NCBI GenBank assembly: GCA_965279125.1
Contig: CBDIHL010000030.1
Location: 13,109-77,108 of the forward strand
Source of the DNA: Dinoroseobacter sp965279125
GTDB taxonomy: Bacteria > Pseudomonadota > Alphaproteobacteria > Rhodobacterales > Rhodobacteraceae
DNA length: 64,000 bases
Direction: 5' to 3'
Shown here: piece after piece, positions 9,022 to 17,928 of the stretch
Numbering within the stretch: the stretch's first letter is position 1
How the letters are laid out: the number at the start of each line of letters is the position of its first letter
Position numbers and translations under genes: made by a program
The notes under the pieces: generated by a model
Told to the model about the DNA's origin: nothing
The model's database searches: none
The model's input: only the letters and a program-made list of their open reading frames with translations

Positions 9022-9603
9022 ATGATGGAAACACTCGATCCGAAACTGAAGACCGCTGGCAAGCTGGTGGGCGTTGTTGTGTTCATGGGTGCGCTCGGCT
9101 GGGCGTCGGTGCCGCTTTATGACTGGTTCTGCCGTGTCACCGGCTATGGCGGAACGACCAACTACGCCGAGAACGGGTCCGACCTGATCCTTGATCGCAC
9201 GATCACCATCAAGTTCGATGCCAGCCTCGAGCGTGACATGCCGTGGGAATTCCGCCCCGAAGTGCGCGAGATGGAGGTCCGCATCGGCGAGACTGGGCTT
9301 GCCTTTTACGAGGCCTATAATCCGACAGACCGCCCAGTGGCGGGGTCCGCGTCTTACAATGTCAGCCCCTTCAGCGCGGGCAGCTACTTCGCCAAGATCG
9401 ATTGCTTCTGCTTTGAAGAGCAGGTGTTGCAACCGGGCGAGCGCGTGATGATGCCGGTGACGTTCTTTGTTGATCCCGAGATCGTCAATGACCGCGATGC
9501 GGGCGATATTCCGCATATCACGCTGTCTTATACATTCTACCAAATCGAGCTGCCGGAAGAGACCGCATCGCTCGCGATCCAACCCCAGACCAGCCTTAAC
9601 TGA
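9022..9603 (+). CDS. ctaG: cytochrome c oxidase copper chaperone CtaG/Cox11
   Basis: Cox11-family membrane-anchored copper chaperone that helps form the CuB centre of oxidase subunit I. The 193-residue protein has one N-terminal membrane helix (about 13-33), then a periplasmic immunoglobulin-like domain. Cys37 follows the helix and the copper-binding pair is Cys128/Cys130 in KIDCFCFEEQ, the family's signature. Two adjacent ATGs start the gene; either may be used. It is placed between the 63-residue protein and coxC. Length matches the bacterial family. Confidence 0.95.
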   Translation: MMETLDPKLKTAGKLVGVVVFMGALGWASVPLYDWFCRVTGYGGTTNYAENGSDLILDRTITIKFDASLERDMPWEFRPEVREMEVRIGETGLAFYEAYNPTDRPVAGSASYNVSPFSAGSYFAKIDCFCFEEQVLQPGERVMMPVTFFVDPEIVNDRDAGDIPHITLSYTFYQIELPEETASLAIQPQTSLN

Positions 9604-9620
9604 GCTCCGAGGACGACCCC

Positions 9621-10421
9621 ATGGCCCACGCAAAGAATCACGACTATCACATCCTGCCCCCCTCCGCTTGGCCCTTCATCGGTGCGGTCAGCGGGTTCAT
9701 CATGCTGTTTGGCGCGGTGCTGTGGATGCACCAGAGCGGGCCTTACATGTTCCTCATCGGGCTTGCAGGCGTGTTGATGACCATGTTTGGCTGGTGGAGC
9801 GAAGTTGTGCGCGAAAGCCACGCAGGCGATCACACGCCCGTGGTGCGCATCGGTCTGCGCTACGGCTTTATCTTCTTCATCATGTCCGAAGTGATGTTCT
9901 TCGCGGCTTGGTTCTGGTCCTTCTTCAAGCACGCGATGTATCCGATGGGCCCGGAATCGCCCGCGGTCGATGGTGTGTGGCCCCCGGTTGGGATTGAGCT
10001 GTTTGATCCATGGCACCTGCCGCTGATCAACACACTGATCCTGCTCTGCTCGGGTGCGGCGGCGACATGGGCGCACCACGCGCTTGTGCATGACGAGAAC
10101 AAGGAAGACATGAAGATGGGTCTGCTGTTGGCCGTTGGCCTCGGCATCATCTTCACGTTCTTTCAGGGCTACGAGTATGTCCATGCAGGCTTCGGTTTTG
10201 CCGGCAACATTTATGGCGCGAATTTCTTCATGGCGACGGGTTTTCACGGTGCGCATGTGATCATCGGCACCATCTTCTTGTTCATCTGCTACCTGCGGGT
10301 GCGCCGCAATCACTTCACCGCCGAAAAGCATATCGGGTTCGAAGCCGCCGCTTGGTATTGGCACTTCGTGGACGTTGTATGGCTGTTCCTGTTTGCCTCG
10401 ATCTATGTGTGGGGAAGCTAA
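9621..10421 (+). CDS. coxC: cytochrome c oxidase subunit III
   Basis: Membrane subunit III of the aa3 oxidase, which stabilises proton uptake and the active-site core. The 266-residue protein shows seven hydrophobic helices, and conserved sequences such as SEVMFFAAWFWSFF, the YEYVHAGF region and GFHGAHVIIGT near the C terminus. The start ATG at 9621 follows a GAGGAC sequence. It closes the coxB-to-coxC run and is followed by two hairpins before surf1. Length and helix pattern are typical. Confidence 0.96.
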   Translation: MAHAKNHDYHILPPSAWPFIGAVSGFIMLFGAVLWMHQSGPYMFLIGLAGVLMTMFGWWSEVVRESHAGDHTPVVRIGLRYGFIFFIMSEVMFFAAWFWSFFKHAMYPMGPESPAVDGVWPPVGIELFDPWHLPLINTLILLCSGAAATWAHHALVHDENKEDMKMGLLLAVGLGIIFTFFQGYEYVHAGFGFAGNIYGANFFMATGFHGAHVIIGTIFLFICYLRVRRNHFTAEKHIGFEAAAWYWHFVDVVWLFLFASIYVWGS

Positions 10422-10428
10422 GCGGTTT

Positions 10429-10450
10429 CGCCCTTCGGGCGAGGATATTT
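10429..10450 (+). terminator. GC hairpin with GAGGATATTT tail after coxC
   Basis: CGCCC-TTC-GGGCG begins seven bases after the coxC stop and runs into AGGATATTT. The stem is perfect and can form a very stable UUCG-type loop. There is no long T run, so it may be a processing or attenuation hairpin rather than a full stop. It shares its layout with the element at 1309. Confidence 0.5.
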
Positions 10451-10459
10451 AGAAAAGCA

Positions 10460-10489
10460 AAGAGGGCGCGGGCAAAGCTTGCGCCCTTT
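10460..10489 (+). terminator. second hairpin between coxC and surf1
   Basis: A stem of GGGCGC pairing with GCGCCC, extended by weaker A-T pairs on each side, encloses a loop containing GGGCAAAGCTT. It lies about 20 bases before the surf1 start, so part of the transcript probably ends or is cut here. The right arm runs into TTTAATG, a weak U tract. Confidence 0.45.
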
Positions 10490-10509
10490 AATGTCGGAGA
10501 GGCTTCTTG

Positions 10510-11181
10510 ATGCGCATGTTGATCCCCTTGATTTTCGGGATTGTTGGAACGGCCATTTTGGTCGGACTTGGCACATGGCAGCTTCAGCGCTTGCAGTGGA
10601 AAGAGGGCATGATCGCCCAGATCGACGCGCGGATCGCGGATGCGCCGATTGCATTGCCCGAGAGCGCGGGCGAGGCTGCGGATGAGTATCTGCCCGTCGA
10701 AGTGACCGGGCGTTTCACGGATCGCGAGATTGACGTGCTGACATCGGTCAAAGGCATCGGCCCCGGCTACCGCGTTATCACCGCGTTTCAGACAGAAGAT
10801 GGGCGGCGCATTCTCGTGGACCGGGGCTTTATCCCGCAAACCGACAAAGCCGCCGCGCGCCCGCCTGTGGATGCGACCGTCACGGGCAATCTGCTGTGGC
10901 CAGACGAGACCGACAGCTTCACGCCTGAGCCGGACCTTGCCGCCAATATCTGGTTCGCCCGCGATGTGCCCGCGATGGCAGCAAGCCTCAAGACCGAAGA
11001 AATCCTCGTCGTCTTGCGGCAGACGACGGAATTGAGTAGCCCCGTGATGCCCTTACCAGTGGACAGCGACGGGATTCCGAATAATCACTTGGAATATGTC
11101 ATCACCTGGTACGGCATCGCTGTGATCTGGGTCTTGATGACCGGATACTTCCTCTGGCGGCAACGCCGTCCTGCGATCTAA
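10510..11181 (+). CDS. SURF1-family cytochrome oxidase assembly protein
   Basis: SURF1 (Shy1) proteins assist haem a insertion into oxidase subunit I. The 223-residue protein has the family topology: a membrane helix at about 4-22 with GTWQLQRLQWK just after it, a large periplasmic domain, and a second helix near 195-215. GPGYRVITAF and ILVDRGFIP are recognisable family segments. The ATG at 10510 is used because GGAGAGG lies about eight bases upstream; a TTG just before it and an ATG six bases later are possible. It follows coxC after two hairpins and precedes thrC by 12 bases. Confidence 0.93.
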   Translation: MRMLIPLIFGIVGTAILVGLGTWQLQRLQWKEGMIAQIDARIADAPIALPESAGEAADEYLPVEVTGRFTDREIDVLTSVKGIGPGYRVITAFQTEDGRRILVDRGFIPQTDKAAARPPVDATVTGNLLWPDETDSFTPEPDLAANIWFARDVPAMAASLKTEEILVVLRQTTELSSPVMPLPVDSDGIPNNHLEYVITWYGIAVIWVLMTGYFLWRQRRPAI

Positions 11182-11193
11182 AGGCCCTCGCTT

Positions 11194-12597
11194 ATGCGCT
11201 ATATCTCCACCCGTGGTTCCGCCCCTGAATTGCCGTTTCACGAGGCGATGCTGACCGGGCTTGCCCGCGATGGTGGGCTTTATGTGCCCGCCGAGGTGCC
11301 GTCGTTCACGGCTGAGCAGATCCGCGAGATGGCCGGTTTGCCCTATGAGGAAATCGCCTTCCGCGTGATGCGCCCCTTCCTGGGTGACAGCTTCACCGAC
11401 GCGGAGTTCCGCGAGGATATTGCCGCCGCCTACGCGGGTTTTGCCCATCCTGCGCGCGCGCCCCTGAAGCAAATCGCGCCCAACCAGTTTCTGCTGGAGC
11501 TGTTTCATGGACCGACGCTCGCCTTCAAAGACTTCGCCATGCAGATCATCGGTCGCCTGTTTCAGCGCGAGCTGACCCGGCGCGGCAGTCGCATCACCAT
11601 CGTGGGGGCGACCTCCGGCGATACCGGGTCCGCGGCGATCGAGGCGTTTCGCGGTCTCGATGCGGTTGATGTCTTCATCCTCTATCCCCATGGGCGCGTG
11701 TCCGAGGTGCAGCGTCGCCAGATGACCACACCGACGGAAGCCAATGTCCGCACCCTCGCGCTGCACGGCCATTTCGACGATTGCCAAGCGCGCCTCAAGG
11801 ACATGTTCAACGATTTCGAGTTCCGTGATGAGGTGCGCCTTGCCGGCGTCAACTCGATCAACTGGGGCAGGGTTCTGGCGCAGGTGGTCTACTACTTCTC
11901 GTCCGCCCTCAGCCTCGGCGCGCCGGACCGCAAGGTCAGCTTCTGCGTGCCCACCGGCAATTTCGGCGACATCTTCGCGGGCCAGATTGCCAAACGCATG
12001 GGGCTGCCCATCGACAAGCTGGTGGTCGCAACGAACCAGAACGACATTCTGCATCGCTGCCTCAGTACAGGCGAATACCGCACCAGCGAGGTGCATCCGT
12101 CGATCAGCCCCTCGATGGATATTCAGGTCAGCTCCAACTTCGAGCGGGCGCTGTTTGACGCCTATGACCGCGACGGGGCCGCCGTGGCCCAGCTGATGGA
12201 CGAGCTGAAAACCCAAGGCGGCTTCACCGTCAGCCAAGGCGCGCTGCAAGCGTTGCGTGAAACCTACATCTCGGGCCGAGCGTCCGAGGACGAGACGAGC
12301 GCCGAGATCACCCAATCGCTGGCCGAGAATGGCGAGTTGCTCTGCCCGCACTCCGCCATCGGCGTCAAAGTGGCGCGCGAAGCGGCGGATGCCAGCACGC
12401 CGATGGTCACCCTCGCCACCGCCCATCCGGCGAAATTCCCCGCCGCCGTCGAGGCGGCCACGGGCGTCCATCCGCCCCTTCCCCCCCATATGGAAACGCT
12501 TTATGAGCGGCCTGAGCGCGTGACCGAGATTGCCAATGATCTGGCCGCGATCGAGACCCATATCCGAGCCCAAATCGCAGAAAGCCGCACCGCGTGA
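11194..12597 (+). CDS. thrC: threonine synthase
   Basis: PLP enzyme that turns O-phosphohomoserine into threonine, the last step of the pathway begun by aspartokinase. The 467-residue protein is of the long class with the N-terminal MRYISTRG segment. Lys112 in GPTLAFKDFA binds PLP, and GATSGDTGSAA is the phosphate-binding loop; PTGNFGD is a further family segment. It follows surf1 by 12 bases, and its TGA overlaps the GTG of the next gene by four bases (GTGA), so the two are translationally coupled. Confidence 0.97.
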   Translation: MRYISTRGSAPELPFHEAMLTGLARDGGLYVPAEVPSFTAEQIREMAGLPYEEIAFRVMRPFLGDSFTDAEFREDIAAAYAGFAHPARAPLKQIAPNQFLLELFHGPTLAFKDFAMQIIGRLFQRELTRRGSRITIVGATSGDTGSAAIEAFRGLDAVDVFILYPHGRVSEVQRRQMTTPTEANVRTLALHGHFDDCQARLKDMFNDFEFRDEVRLAGVNSINWGRVLAQVVYYFSSALSLGAPDRKVSFCVPTGNFGDIFAGQIAKRMGLPIDKLVVATNQNDILHRCLSTGEYRTSEVHPSISPSMDIQVSSNFERALFDAYDRDGAAVAQLMDELKTQGGFTVSQGALQALRETYISGRASEDETSAEITQSLAENGELLCPHSAIGVKVAREAADASTPMVTLATAHPAKFPAAVEAATGVHPPLPPHMETLYERPERVTEIANDLAAIETHIRAQIAESRTA

Positions 12598-13853
12598 GCC
12601 CTCGTATCGACACCCTGCCCAACGGTTTCCGTATCGTGACCGAGACCATGCCTAGCCTCGGCTCTGCTGCCATCGGTGTGTGGGTTCTGGCTGGGGGACG
12701 TCACGAGACTGCGCCCCAAAACGGCATCGCGCATTTTCTGGAGCATATGGCCTTCAAAGGCACCGACACGCGCTCAGCCGTGCAAATTGCCGAGGAAATT
12801 GAGGATGTTGGCGGCTATATCAACGCCTATACCTCGCGCGAAGTCACAGCCTATTACGCGCGCGTTCTGAAAGATGACGTGCCGCTTGCGATGGACGTGA
12901 TAGCCGATATCTTGCTGAACCCGGTGTTTGACGAGGACGAGATCGAAGTCGAACGCGGCGTGATCCTGCAAGAAATCGGTCAAGCGCTCGACACCCCCGA
13001 CGACGTGATCTTCGACTGGCTGCAAGAACGCTGCTACGCCGATCAGCCCTTGGGTCGCACGATCCTTGGGGCGGAAGAGCGGGTGCGCAGTTTTGGCAAA
13101 GACGATCTCGCGGGCTTCGTGAACCAACATTACGGGCCGGGTCAGATGATCTTGTCGGCGGCAGGGGCCGTGGACCATGACGAGGTGGTGAAGCTGGCCG
13201 AAACCCTCTTCGGTGGTCTCAAGGCGCGCCCTGACACACCCGCCCCGCAGGCGATTTTCACCGGCGGCGAGCACCGCGAGATCAAACCGCTTGAGCAGGT
13301 GCATTTCGCCTTCGCGATGCCCAGCCCCGGCTATATGGACGAGGACGTCTATACCGGCCAGATTTTCGCCACCGCCCTCGGCGGCGGGATGTCCTCGCGC
13401 CTGTTCCAGGAGCTGCGCGAAAAGCGCGGTCTGTGCTATTCGATCTTTGCGCAAGCCAGCGCCTATGCCGAAACCGGGTTAACCACGGTCTATGCCGGAA
13501 CGTCTGCAAGCCAGATCTCAGACCTGTCGAACCTGATGGTGTCCGAGCTGGCCCGCGCCGCCGATGACATGTCGGATGCCGAGGTCAATCGCGCACGCGC
13601 CCAGCTGAAAGCGGGCCTCGTGATGGGCATGGAATCGCCCTCCAGCCGGGCCGAGCGTCTGGCCCGTATGGTCGGTATCTGGAACCGCGTGCCCGATCTG
13701 GCCGAGACCGTCACCCGGATCGAGAAGGCCACCACCGCCGATATTCGCGCGTTCGGCAAGGGCCTTTGCCAAGGCGGATCGGCGCTTGCCCTTTACGGTC
13801 CAGCCGACGCAGCCCCGTCGCTTGCCACCTTGCAGGGGCGCTTGGCAGCCTGA
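12594..13853 (+). CDS. M16-family zinc peptidase (processing-peptidase-like)
   Basis: Bacterial relative of the mitochondrial processing peptidase beta subunit. The 419-residue protein carries the inverted zinc motif HFLEHMAFKGT (His47, Glu50, His51) with the distal Glu in EIEVERGVILQEI. Two M16 half-domains are present, the second around RLFQELREKRGLCYS. It starts at GTG in a four-base overlap with thrC; no ATG in frame keeps the conserved N terminus. Its TGA overlaps the ATG of the GNAT gene by one base. Bacterial homologues are cytosolic or membrane-associated oligopeptidases; the substrate is unknown. Confidence 0.93.
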   Translation: MSPRIDTLPNGFRIVTETMPSLGSAAIGVWVLAGGRHETAPQNGIAHFLEHMAFKGTDTRSAVQIAEEIEDVGGYINAYTSREVTAYYARVLKDDVPLAMDVIADILLNPVFDEDEIEVERGVILQEIGQALDTPDDVIFDWLQERCYADQPLGRTILGAEERVRSFGKDDLAGFVNQHYGPGQMILSAAGAVDHDEVVKLAETLFGGLKARPDTPAPQAIFTGGEHREIKPLEQVHFAFAMPSPGYMDEDVYTGQIFATALGGGMSSRLFQELREKRGLCYSIFAQASAYAETGLTTVYAGTSASQISDLSNLMVSELARAADDMSDAEVNRARAQLKAGLVMGMESPSSRAERLARMVGIWNRVPDLAETVTRIEKATTADIRAFGKGLCQGGSALALYGPADAAPSLATLQGRLAA

Positions 13854-14449
13854 TGTTCAGACCCAAGCGGACGGTACGGATCGAGACGGAGCGCCTGACA
13901 TTGCGCCCGCCGATACATGCCGATTTCCGCCCCTGGGTGGCCTTGCGTGAAGCCTCAGCCGCGTTCCTGACCCCGTGGGAGCCGACTTGGGCCGTCGATC
14001 ATCTGACCCGCAAAAGCTTCACCAACCGCGTCTATTGGGCAGGACGGTCGATCAAATCAGGCACGGCCTATCCGTTTTTCATGGTGCGGCGCGAGGATTC
14101 GGCGCTGGTAGGTGCGATCACGCTCGACAACCTGCGGCGCGGGCCTGCGCAATCGGGCACGCTCGGCTACTGGATTGGGCAGCCCTTTGCGCGCCAAGGG
14201 TATATGGCCGAGGCGATTGCAGCGCTGACGCACCATGCGTTTACCAAGATGGACATGTCCCGGCTTGAGGCGGCGTGCCTGCCCGAAAACGTCGCGTCGC
14301 GCGGGGTGCTGGAAAAGGCCGGGTTCAAATACGAGGGCGTCGCGCAAAGTTATCTTCAAATCGACGGCAGATGGCGCAACCACGTTCTGTATGCCGCATT
14401 GCGCCATGACAGGCGCGGGCGCGCGCCGCTCGATCAAGTTTACGGGTGA
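13853..14449 (+). CDS. GNAT N-acetyltransferase, RimJ/RimL type
   Basis: A 198-residue acetyltransferase of the ribosomal-protein-acetylase-like group. The N terminus reads ETERLTLRPP, the typical opening strand, and the acetyl-CoA loop is in LGYWIGQPFARQGYMAEA; residues near 130-150 contain SRLEAACLPENVASRGVLEKAGF, the usual motif B region. It overlaps the peptidase stop by one base (TGATG) and is likely the last gene of the thrC run. The acetylated target cannot be read from sequence. Confidence 0.9.
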   Translation: MFRPKRTVRIETERLTLRPPIHADFRPWVALREASAAFLTPWEPTWAVDHLTRKSFTNRVYWAGRSIKSGTAYPFFMVRREDSALVGAITLDNLRRGPAQSGTLGYWIGQPFARQGYMAEAIAALTHHAFTKMDMSRLEAACLPENVASRGVLEKAGFKYEGVAQSYLQIDGRWRNHVLYAALRHDRRGRAPLDQVYG

Positions 14450-14495
14450 CGCAGGCCGTGCGCGACCTATCCTTCAGGACACCGGAGGATTTGAA

Positions 14496-15320
14496 ATGCG
14501 CATCTTTCTAACCTGCCTTGCCCTAACCCTTGCAACCACGGCCCACGCGCAAGAGCGCCAACCGTCCCACTGCATCGCCGTCGCCGAAGCGCCGGGGGTC
14601 GAATACATTCACCGCGCAAGCTTTAACAGGCCTTTGCCCGACTTCACCGTGCGCTTGACCTACGTGAACCACGCAACCTTCATGATCGAAGCCCCAGACG
14701 GAACCACAGTCGCGACGGACTATACCGGGTTTCTAGGAAATACCGATCACATCCCCACCATCGTGACGATGAACAACGCCCATGGCACCCATTTCACGAA
14801 CAACCCCGATCCACGCATCCCGCATGTGCTGCGCGGCTGGGGCGATGGGACCGGGCCTGCGGATCATTACATCGAAGTGGGCGAGGTTCGCGTGCGCAAT
14901 GTCACGACAGATATCAGGTCGCGCTTTGGAGATACCGCGCGCCCAGACGCCAATTCGATCTTCGTTTTCGAGGTCGCGGGTCTGTGCATCGCGCATCTGG
15001 GACATCTGCACCATATCCCGACGGAGGCGCAGTTTGCGGCGCTGGGTCGAATGGACGTGGTAATGGCACCTGTAGATGGAGGCTATACGCTCGATCTGCC
15101 CTCGATGATCGGCGTGCTGAAGCGAGCGCGGGCGTCGGTGGTGATACCGATGCACTGGTTCAGCTTGACGGGCCTAGACAGGTTTCTTGCCGGGATGGTG
15201 GATGAGTTTGAAATAGAGGTGATAAATTCCAATTCCATAGAGGTTTCCCTAAGGGCGTTGCCAACTACGCCAACAATTCGAGTGCTTGCGCCTGCCTATT
15301 TACGCGATAGTCTGGAGTAG
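14496..15320 (+). CDS. secreted metallo-beta-lactamase-fold protein (UlaG-like)
   Basis: A 274-residue protein with a cleavable signal peptide (MRIFLTCLALTLATTAHAQ) and a beta-lactamase-fold domain resembling the UlaG/YtnP-like group: LTYVNHATFMIEAPDGTTVATDY opens the fold, AHLGHLHH supplies metal-binding histidines and VVIPMHWF closes it. The classical HxHxDH motif is not evident, so metal binding may be altered. It follows the GNAT gene by 46 bases with GGAGGAT before its ATG. Function unknown; periplasmic hydrolase is the most that can be inferred. Confidence 0.8.
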   Translation: MRIFLTCLALTLATTAHAQERQPSHCIAVAEAPGVEYIHRASFNRPLPDFTVRLTYVNHATFMIEAPDGTTVATDYTGFLGNTDHIPTIVTMNNAHGTHFTNNPDPRIPHVLRGWGDGTGPADHYIEVGEVRVRNVTTDIRSRFGDTARPDANSIFVFEVAGLCIAHLGHLHHIPTEAQFAALGRMDVVMAPVDGGYTLDLPSMIGVLKRARASVVIPMHWFSLTGLDRFLAGMVDEFEIEVINSNSIEVSLRALPTTPTIRVLAPAYLRDSLE

Positions 15321-15350
15321 TTCGCGTTTTCCTTGAAAGGATATCTAAAT

Positions 15351-15749
15351 ATGTTTCGTAAATCTCTGGCTATTGTGTCATCCGCGGTCATCCTCGCAGC
15401 GGCTGCCCCGCTTGCCGCCCAGACGGTGACCTGTTCGTATGCGCGCACTATGAGTACCGGGTATGATGATGCGTTGGTGCGCGGATGGTTCTTTGATGCC
15501 AGTGATTTACGGTTGGAACTGGGGGCGGACAAAGTGCGTGTTGGCCTTGTTGCGTTGAACCGCACTGGCGAATTCTCTGCGGATCGGTCTGAAAGCCGCC
15601 GCGTAAAATGGCAGCACGGCGTCGATATTCAACTCGATGGGCGGTCGGCGCTTATGAAATGGACCTATATCGAGCCTTCTCGTATTCTGCAGGGTGAAAT
15701 AACGGCCTCGAATTTGCGACCTTTGTCTGTGCAGTATGCCTGTCGATAA
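15351..15749 (+). CDS. small secreted protein of unknown function
   Basis: A 132-residue protein with a clear signal peptide (MFRKSLAIVSSAVILAAAAPLAAQ), then about 108 residues rich in short beta-like stretches with two cysteines, Cys near the mature start and Cys next to the C-terminal Arg, which could form one disulfide. I do not recognise the family. The ATG at 15351 is chosen since AAAGGA lies upstream and the signal peptide begins there. Its 3' end overlaps the start of the next gene by 14 bases. Local GC is lower here than around it. Confidence 0.7.
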   Translation: MFRKSLAIVSSAVILAAAAPLAAQTVTCSYARTMSTGYDDALVRGWFFDASDLRLELGADKVRVGLVALNRTGEFSADRSESRRVKWQHGVDIQLDGRSALMKWTYIEPSRILQGEITASNLRPLSVQYACR

Positions 15750-17163
15750 CTGTCAACCCGCCTCACCGGAATTCGAGGCAGCGCTGCGGGCCAGTTTGCC
15801 ATCCGCGGCGTTTCCCGATCTAACGGCCAGTTTTTTGGAAGAACCGCGCGGGCGTTATGCGTCCGATGGCGGGGTGTTGATCGCGCCCGCGAACACTGAG
15901 GAGGTGGCAACAGTTATGCGCGCTGCCCATGACGCGCGCGTGGCTGTCGTGCCTTATTCCGGCGGCACCGGTCTTGTGGGCGGCCAGATCGCACAGAACC
16001 TTCCGCACCCGATCATCCTGTCGCTGCACCGGATGAACAAGATCCGCGCAGTCTATCCAGGTGAGAACGTGCTTGTCGCCGATGCTGGTGCTGTTCTCGC
16101 CGACGTGCAGATTGCCGCCGAGAAGGCAGAGCGCTTATTCCCGCTCTCGTTGGCCTCCGAAGGCTCGGCGCGGATTGGGGGGGTGTTGTCCACCAATGCG
16201 GGCGGCGTCAACGTGCTGCGCTATGGAAATGCGCGTGACTTATGTCTTGGCATTGAGGCCGTCATGCCCAATGGCGCGGTGATGAACACGCTGACACGGT
16301 TGCGCAAGAACAATACGGGATACGACCTGCGCCACCTGATGATCGGGGCTGAAGGCAGCCTTGGGATCATAACCGCCGCCGCGTTGCGCCTGTCGCCGCA
16401 GCCTGTGCATAGAGGGGTCGCGCTTTTCGCGGTGGACAGCCCTGCCGCGGCTCTTGAGCTGCTGTCTCATGCAGGTGAAATCGCAGGTGGCACGATCTCC
16501 GCATTCGAGTTGATGCACCGCCAAGGTTTTGACTTCCTGCGCCAAACTATGCCCGAAATGCGTCAACCTTGGCCCAGCCCGCCCGAATGGACCGTGTTGG
16601 TTGATCTTGGCGGTCCGGGCAGTTTTGATCCCGAGGTTGCGCTGACCCATTTGTTCGAGGCAGGCAGTCTGCGTGATCTCGTCCATGACGGGCTCATTGC
16701 CCAATCGGCGCGCGAAGCGGACGAGTTTTGGGCCATCCGCGAAACCATTCCCGAGGCCAATCGCCGGATCGGGTCGGTGTCTTCGCATGACATCTCGGTG
16801 CCTCTGTCCGCGATCCCTGACTTCATAGCTCAAGGCACCGAGGCTATCTCAGCACTCGGACCCTTACGCATCAATTGCTTCGGCCATGTGGGCGACGGCA
16901 ATCTGCATTTCAATATCTTCCCTGATGCGGGCAAAAGCCGGGGCGATTACGAAGACCTCCGACCGACCATCAAACGCGCTGTGCATGACCTTACCGACAG
17001 CTTCGGTGGGTCCGTCAGCGCGGAGCACGGGATCGGGCGGCTGAAAGTGGGTGATCTGGAACGCTACGGCGATCCCACGAAGCTGGCCGCGATGCGCGCC
17101 ATCAAGGACGCGCTGGACCCCCATGGCATCTGCAATCCCGGTGCCGTGTTGCGGCAGGTTTAA
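15736..17163 (+). CDS. FAD-binding oxidase, GlcD / D-2-hydroxyacid dehydrogenase family
   Basis: Oxidises a D-2-hydroxy acid with FAD. The 475-residue protein has an N-terminal PCMH-type FAD domain (IAPANTEEVATVM; VPYSGGTGLVGGQ; ASEGSARIGGVLSTNAGG) and a C-terminal FAD-oxidase domain ending with FGHVGDGNLHFN and VSAEHGIGRLK, both conserved metal and substrate signatures. This matches single-subunit D-lactate or D-2-hydroxyglutarate dehydrogenases more than GlcD of the three-subunit glycolate oxidase, because no glcE or glcF follows. The ATG at 15736 lies inside the preceding gene, an overlap of 14 bases. Confidence 0.9.
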   Translation: MPVDNCQPASPEFEAALRASLPSAAFPDLTASFLEEPRGRYASDGGVLIAPANTEEVATVMRAAHDARVAVVPYSGGTGLVGGQIAQNLPHPIILSLHRMNKIRAVYPGENVLVADAGAVLADVQIAAEKAERLFPLSLASEGSARIGGVLSTNAGGVNVLRYGNARDLCLGIEAVMPNGAVMNTLTRLRKNNTGYDLRHLMIGAEGSLGIITAAALRLSPQPVHRGVALFAVDSPAAALELLSHAGEIAGGTISAFELMHRQGFDFLRQTMPEMRQPWPSPPEWTVLVDLGGPGSFDPEVALTHLFEAGSLRDLVHDGLIAQSAREADEFWAIRETIPEANRRIGSVSSHDISVPLSAIPDFIAQGTEAISALGPLRINCFGHVGDGNLHFNIFPDAGKSRGDYEDLRPTIKRAVHDLTDSFGGSVSAEHGIGRLKVGDLERYGDPTKLAAMRAIKDALDPHGICNPGAVLRQV

Positions 17164-17276
17164 GCGCCTCCCTGAAAAGGTAGACGCCCCACCTTGGGGG
17201 AGGCGAGGCGTCACTTGGGATAACAGTGGCATCGGCAGAGGGGGGCCTTGCCACAGTTGAGGGTGCTTTCAAGCAA

Positions 17277-17293
17277 ACCCACATATCGTGGGT
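17277..17293. terminator. inverted repeat in the convergent gap
   Basis: ACCCAC-ATATC-GTGGGT is a perfect six-base inverted repeat in the 195-base gap between the convergent FAD oxidase and apt genes. No strong T run follows on either strand. It may act as a weak bidirectional terminator; nothing else is evident in the gap. Confidence 0.35.
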
Positions 17294-17358
17294 GACTTAG
17301 GATTAGCGCAGCATCCGTTACCGAAGTGTTAAGACGCGCGATAAATCTTAGCCTTCCG

Positions 17359-17898
17359 TCAGTCGCCCTCGAATGCGGTCAGGGCATGGACCTCCTGGCC
17401 CATATCCTCCAGCCGCTTGCGCCCGCCCAGATCGGGCAGATCGACGACAAAAGCACAGCCAACCACCTGAGCGCCAAGTTTCTCCATCAGCTTGATCCCG
17501 GCCTCTGCCGTGCCGCCCGTGGCAAGCAGATCATCGACCAGCAGCACCTTCTCGCCCGGTTGCAGGCAATCGTCATGGATTTCCACCGTCGCCTGGCCAT
17601 ATTCCAGCGTATAGTCCTGCTCGATGGTTTTGCCCGGCAGCTTGCCTTTCTTGCGGATCGGCACGAAGCCCCGGCTCAGCTGGTGTGCCACCGCGCCGCC
17701 TAGGATAAACCCGCGCGCCTCAAGCCCGGCGATCTTGTCGATCTGCATGCCCACATAGGGGGCCAGCAATTGGTCAATCGCGAGGCGTAACCCGCGCGGG
17801 TCCAGAAACAGGGTCGTGACATCGCGGAACATGATCCCCTCATGCGGGAAGTCTGGGATCGTGCGGATATAGTCGCGAACGGTGCGAGCAGGGGTCAT
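17359..17898 (-). CDS. apt: adenine phosphoribosyltransferase
   Basis: Salvages adenine to AMP using PRPP. At 179 residues it is full length and carries the PRPP-binding motif VLLVDDLLATGGTA at 118-131 and the family segment GLEARGFILGGAVA at 58-71; the N-terminal IRTIPDFPHEGIMFRDVT is also diagnostic. It is separated by 30 bases from the DUF2927 gene upstream on the same strand. The nearby mtnP gene makes free adenine from methylthioadenosine, so the two form a logical salvage pair, with three genes between them. Confidence 0.96.
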   Translation of the reverse strand: MTPARTVRDYIRTIPDFPHEGIMFRDVTTLFLDPRGLRLAIDQLLAPYVGMQIDKIAGLEARGFILGGAVAHQLSRGFVPIRKKGKLPGKTIEQDYTLEYGQATVEIHDDCLQPGEKVLLVDDLLATGGTAEAGIKLMEKLGAQVVGCAFVVDLPDLGGRKRLEDMGQEVHALTAFEGD

Positions 17899-17928
17899 GA
17901 GGCAGATGTCCTTTGTGGGGAAATTGAG

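Noticed and set aside
8212..9633. Long open frame on the minus strand over ctaB and ctaG
   Set aside because: It is antisense to well-conserved genes, has an Arg/His/Gln-rich composition and no recognisable domain; a GC-rich shadow frame.
15736..17163. Glycolate oxidase subunit GlcD
   Set aside because: No glcE or glcF follows; a single-subunit D-2-hydroxyacid dehydrogenase is more likely.
17183..17212. GACGCC...GGCGTC hairpin as a terminator after the FAD oxidase
   Set aside because: The inner part of the stem does not pair well and no T run follows.
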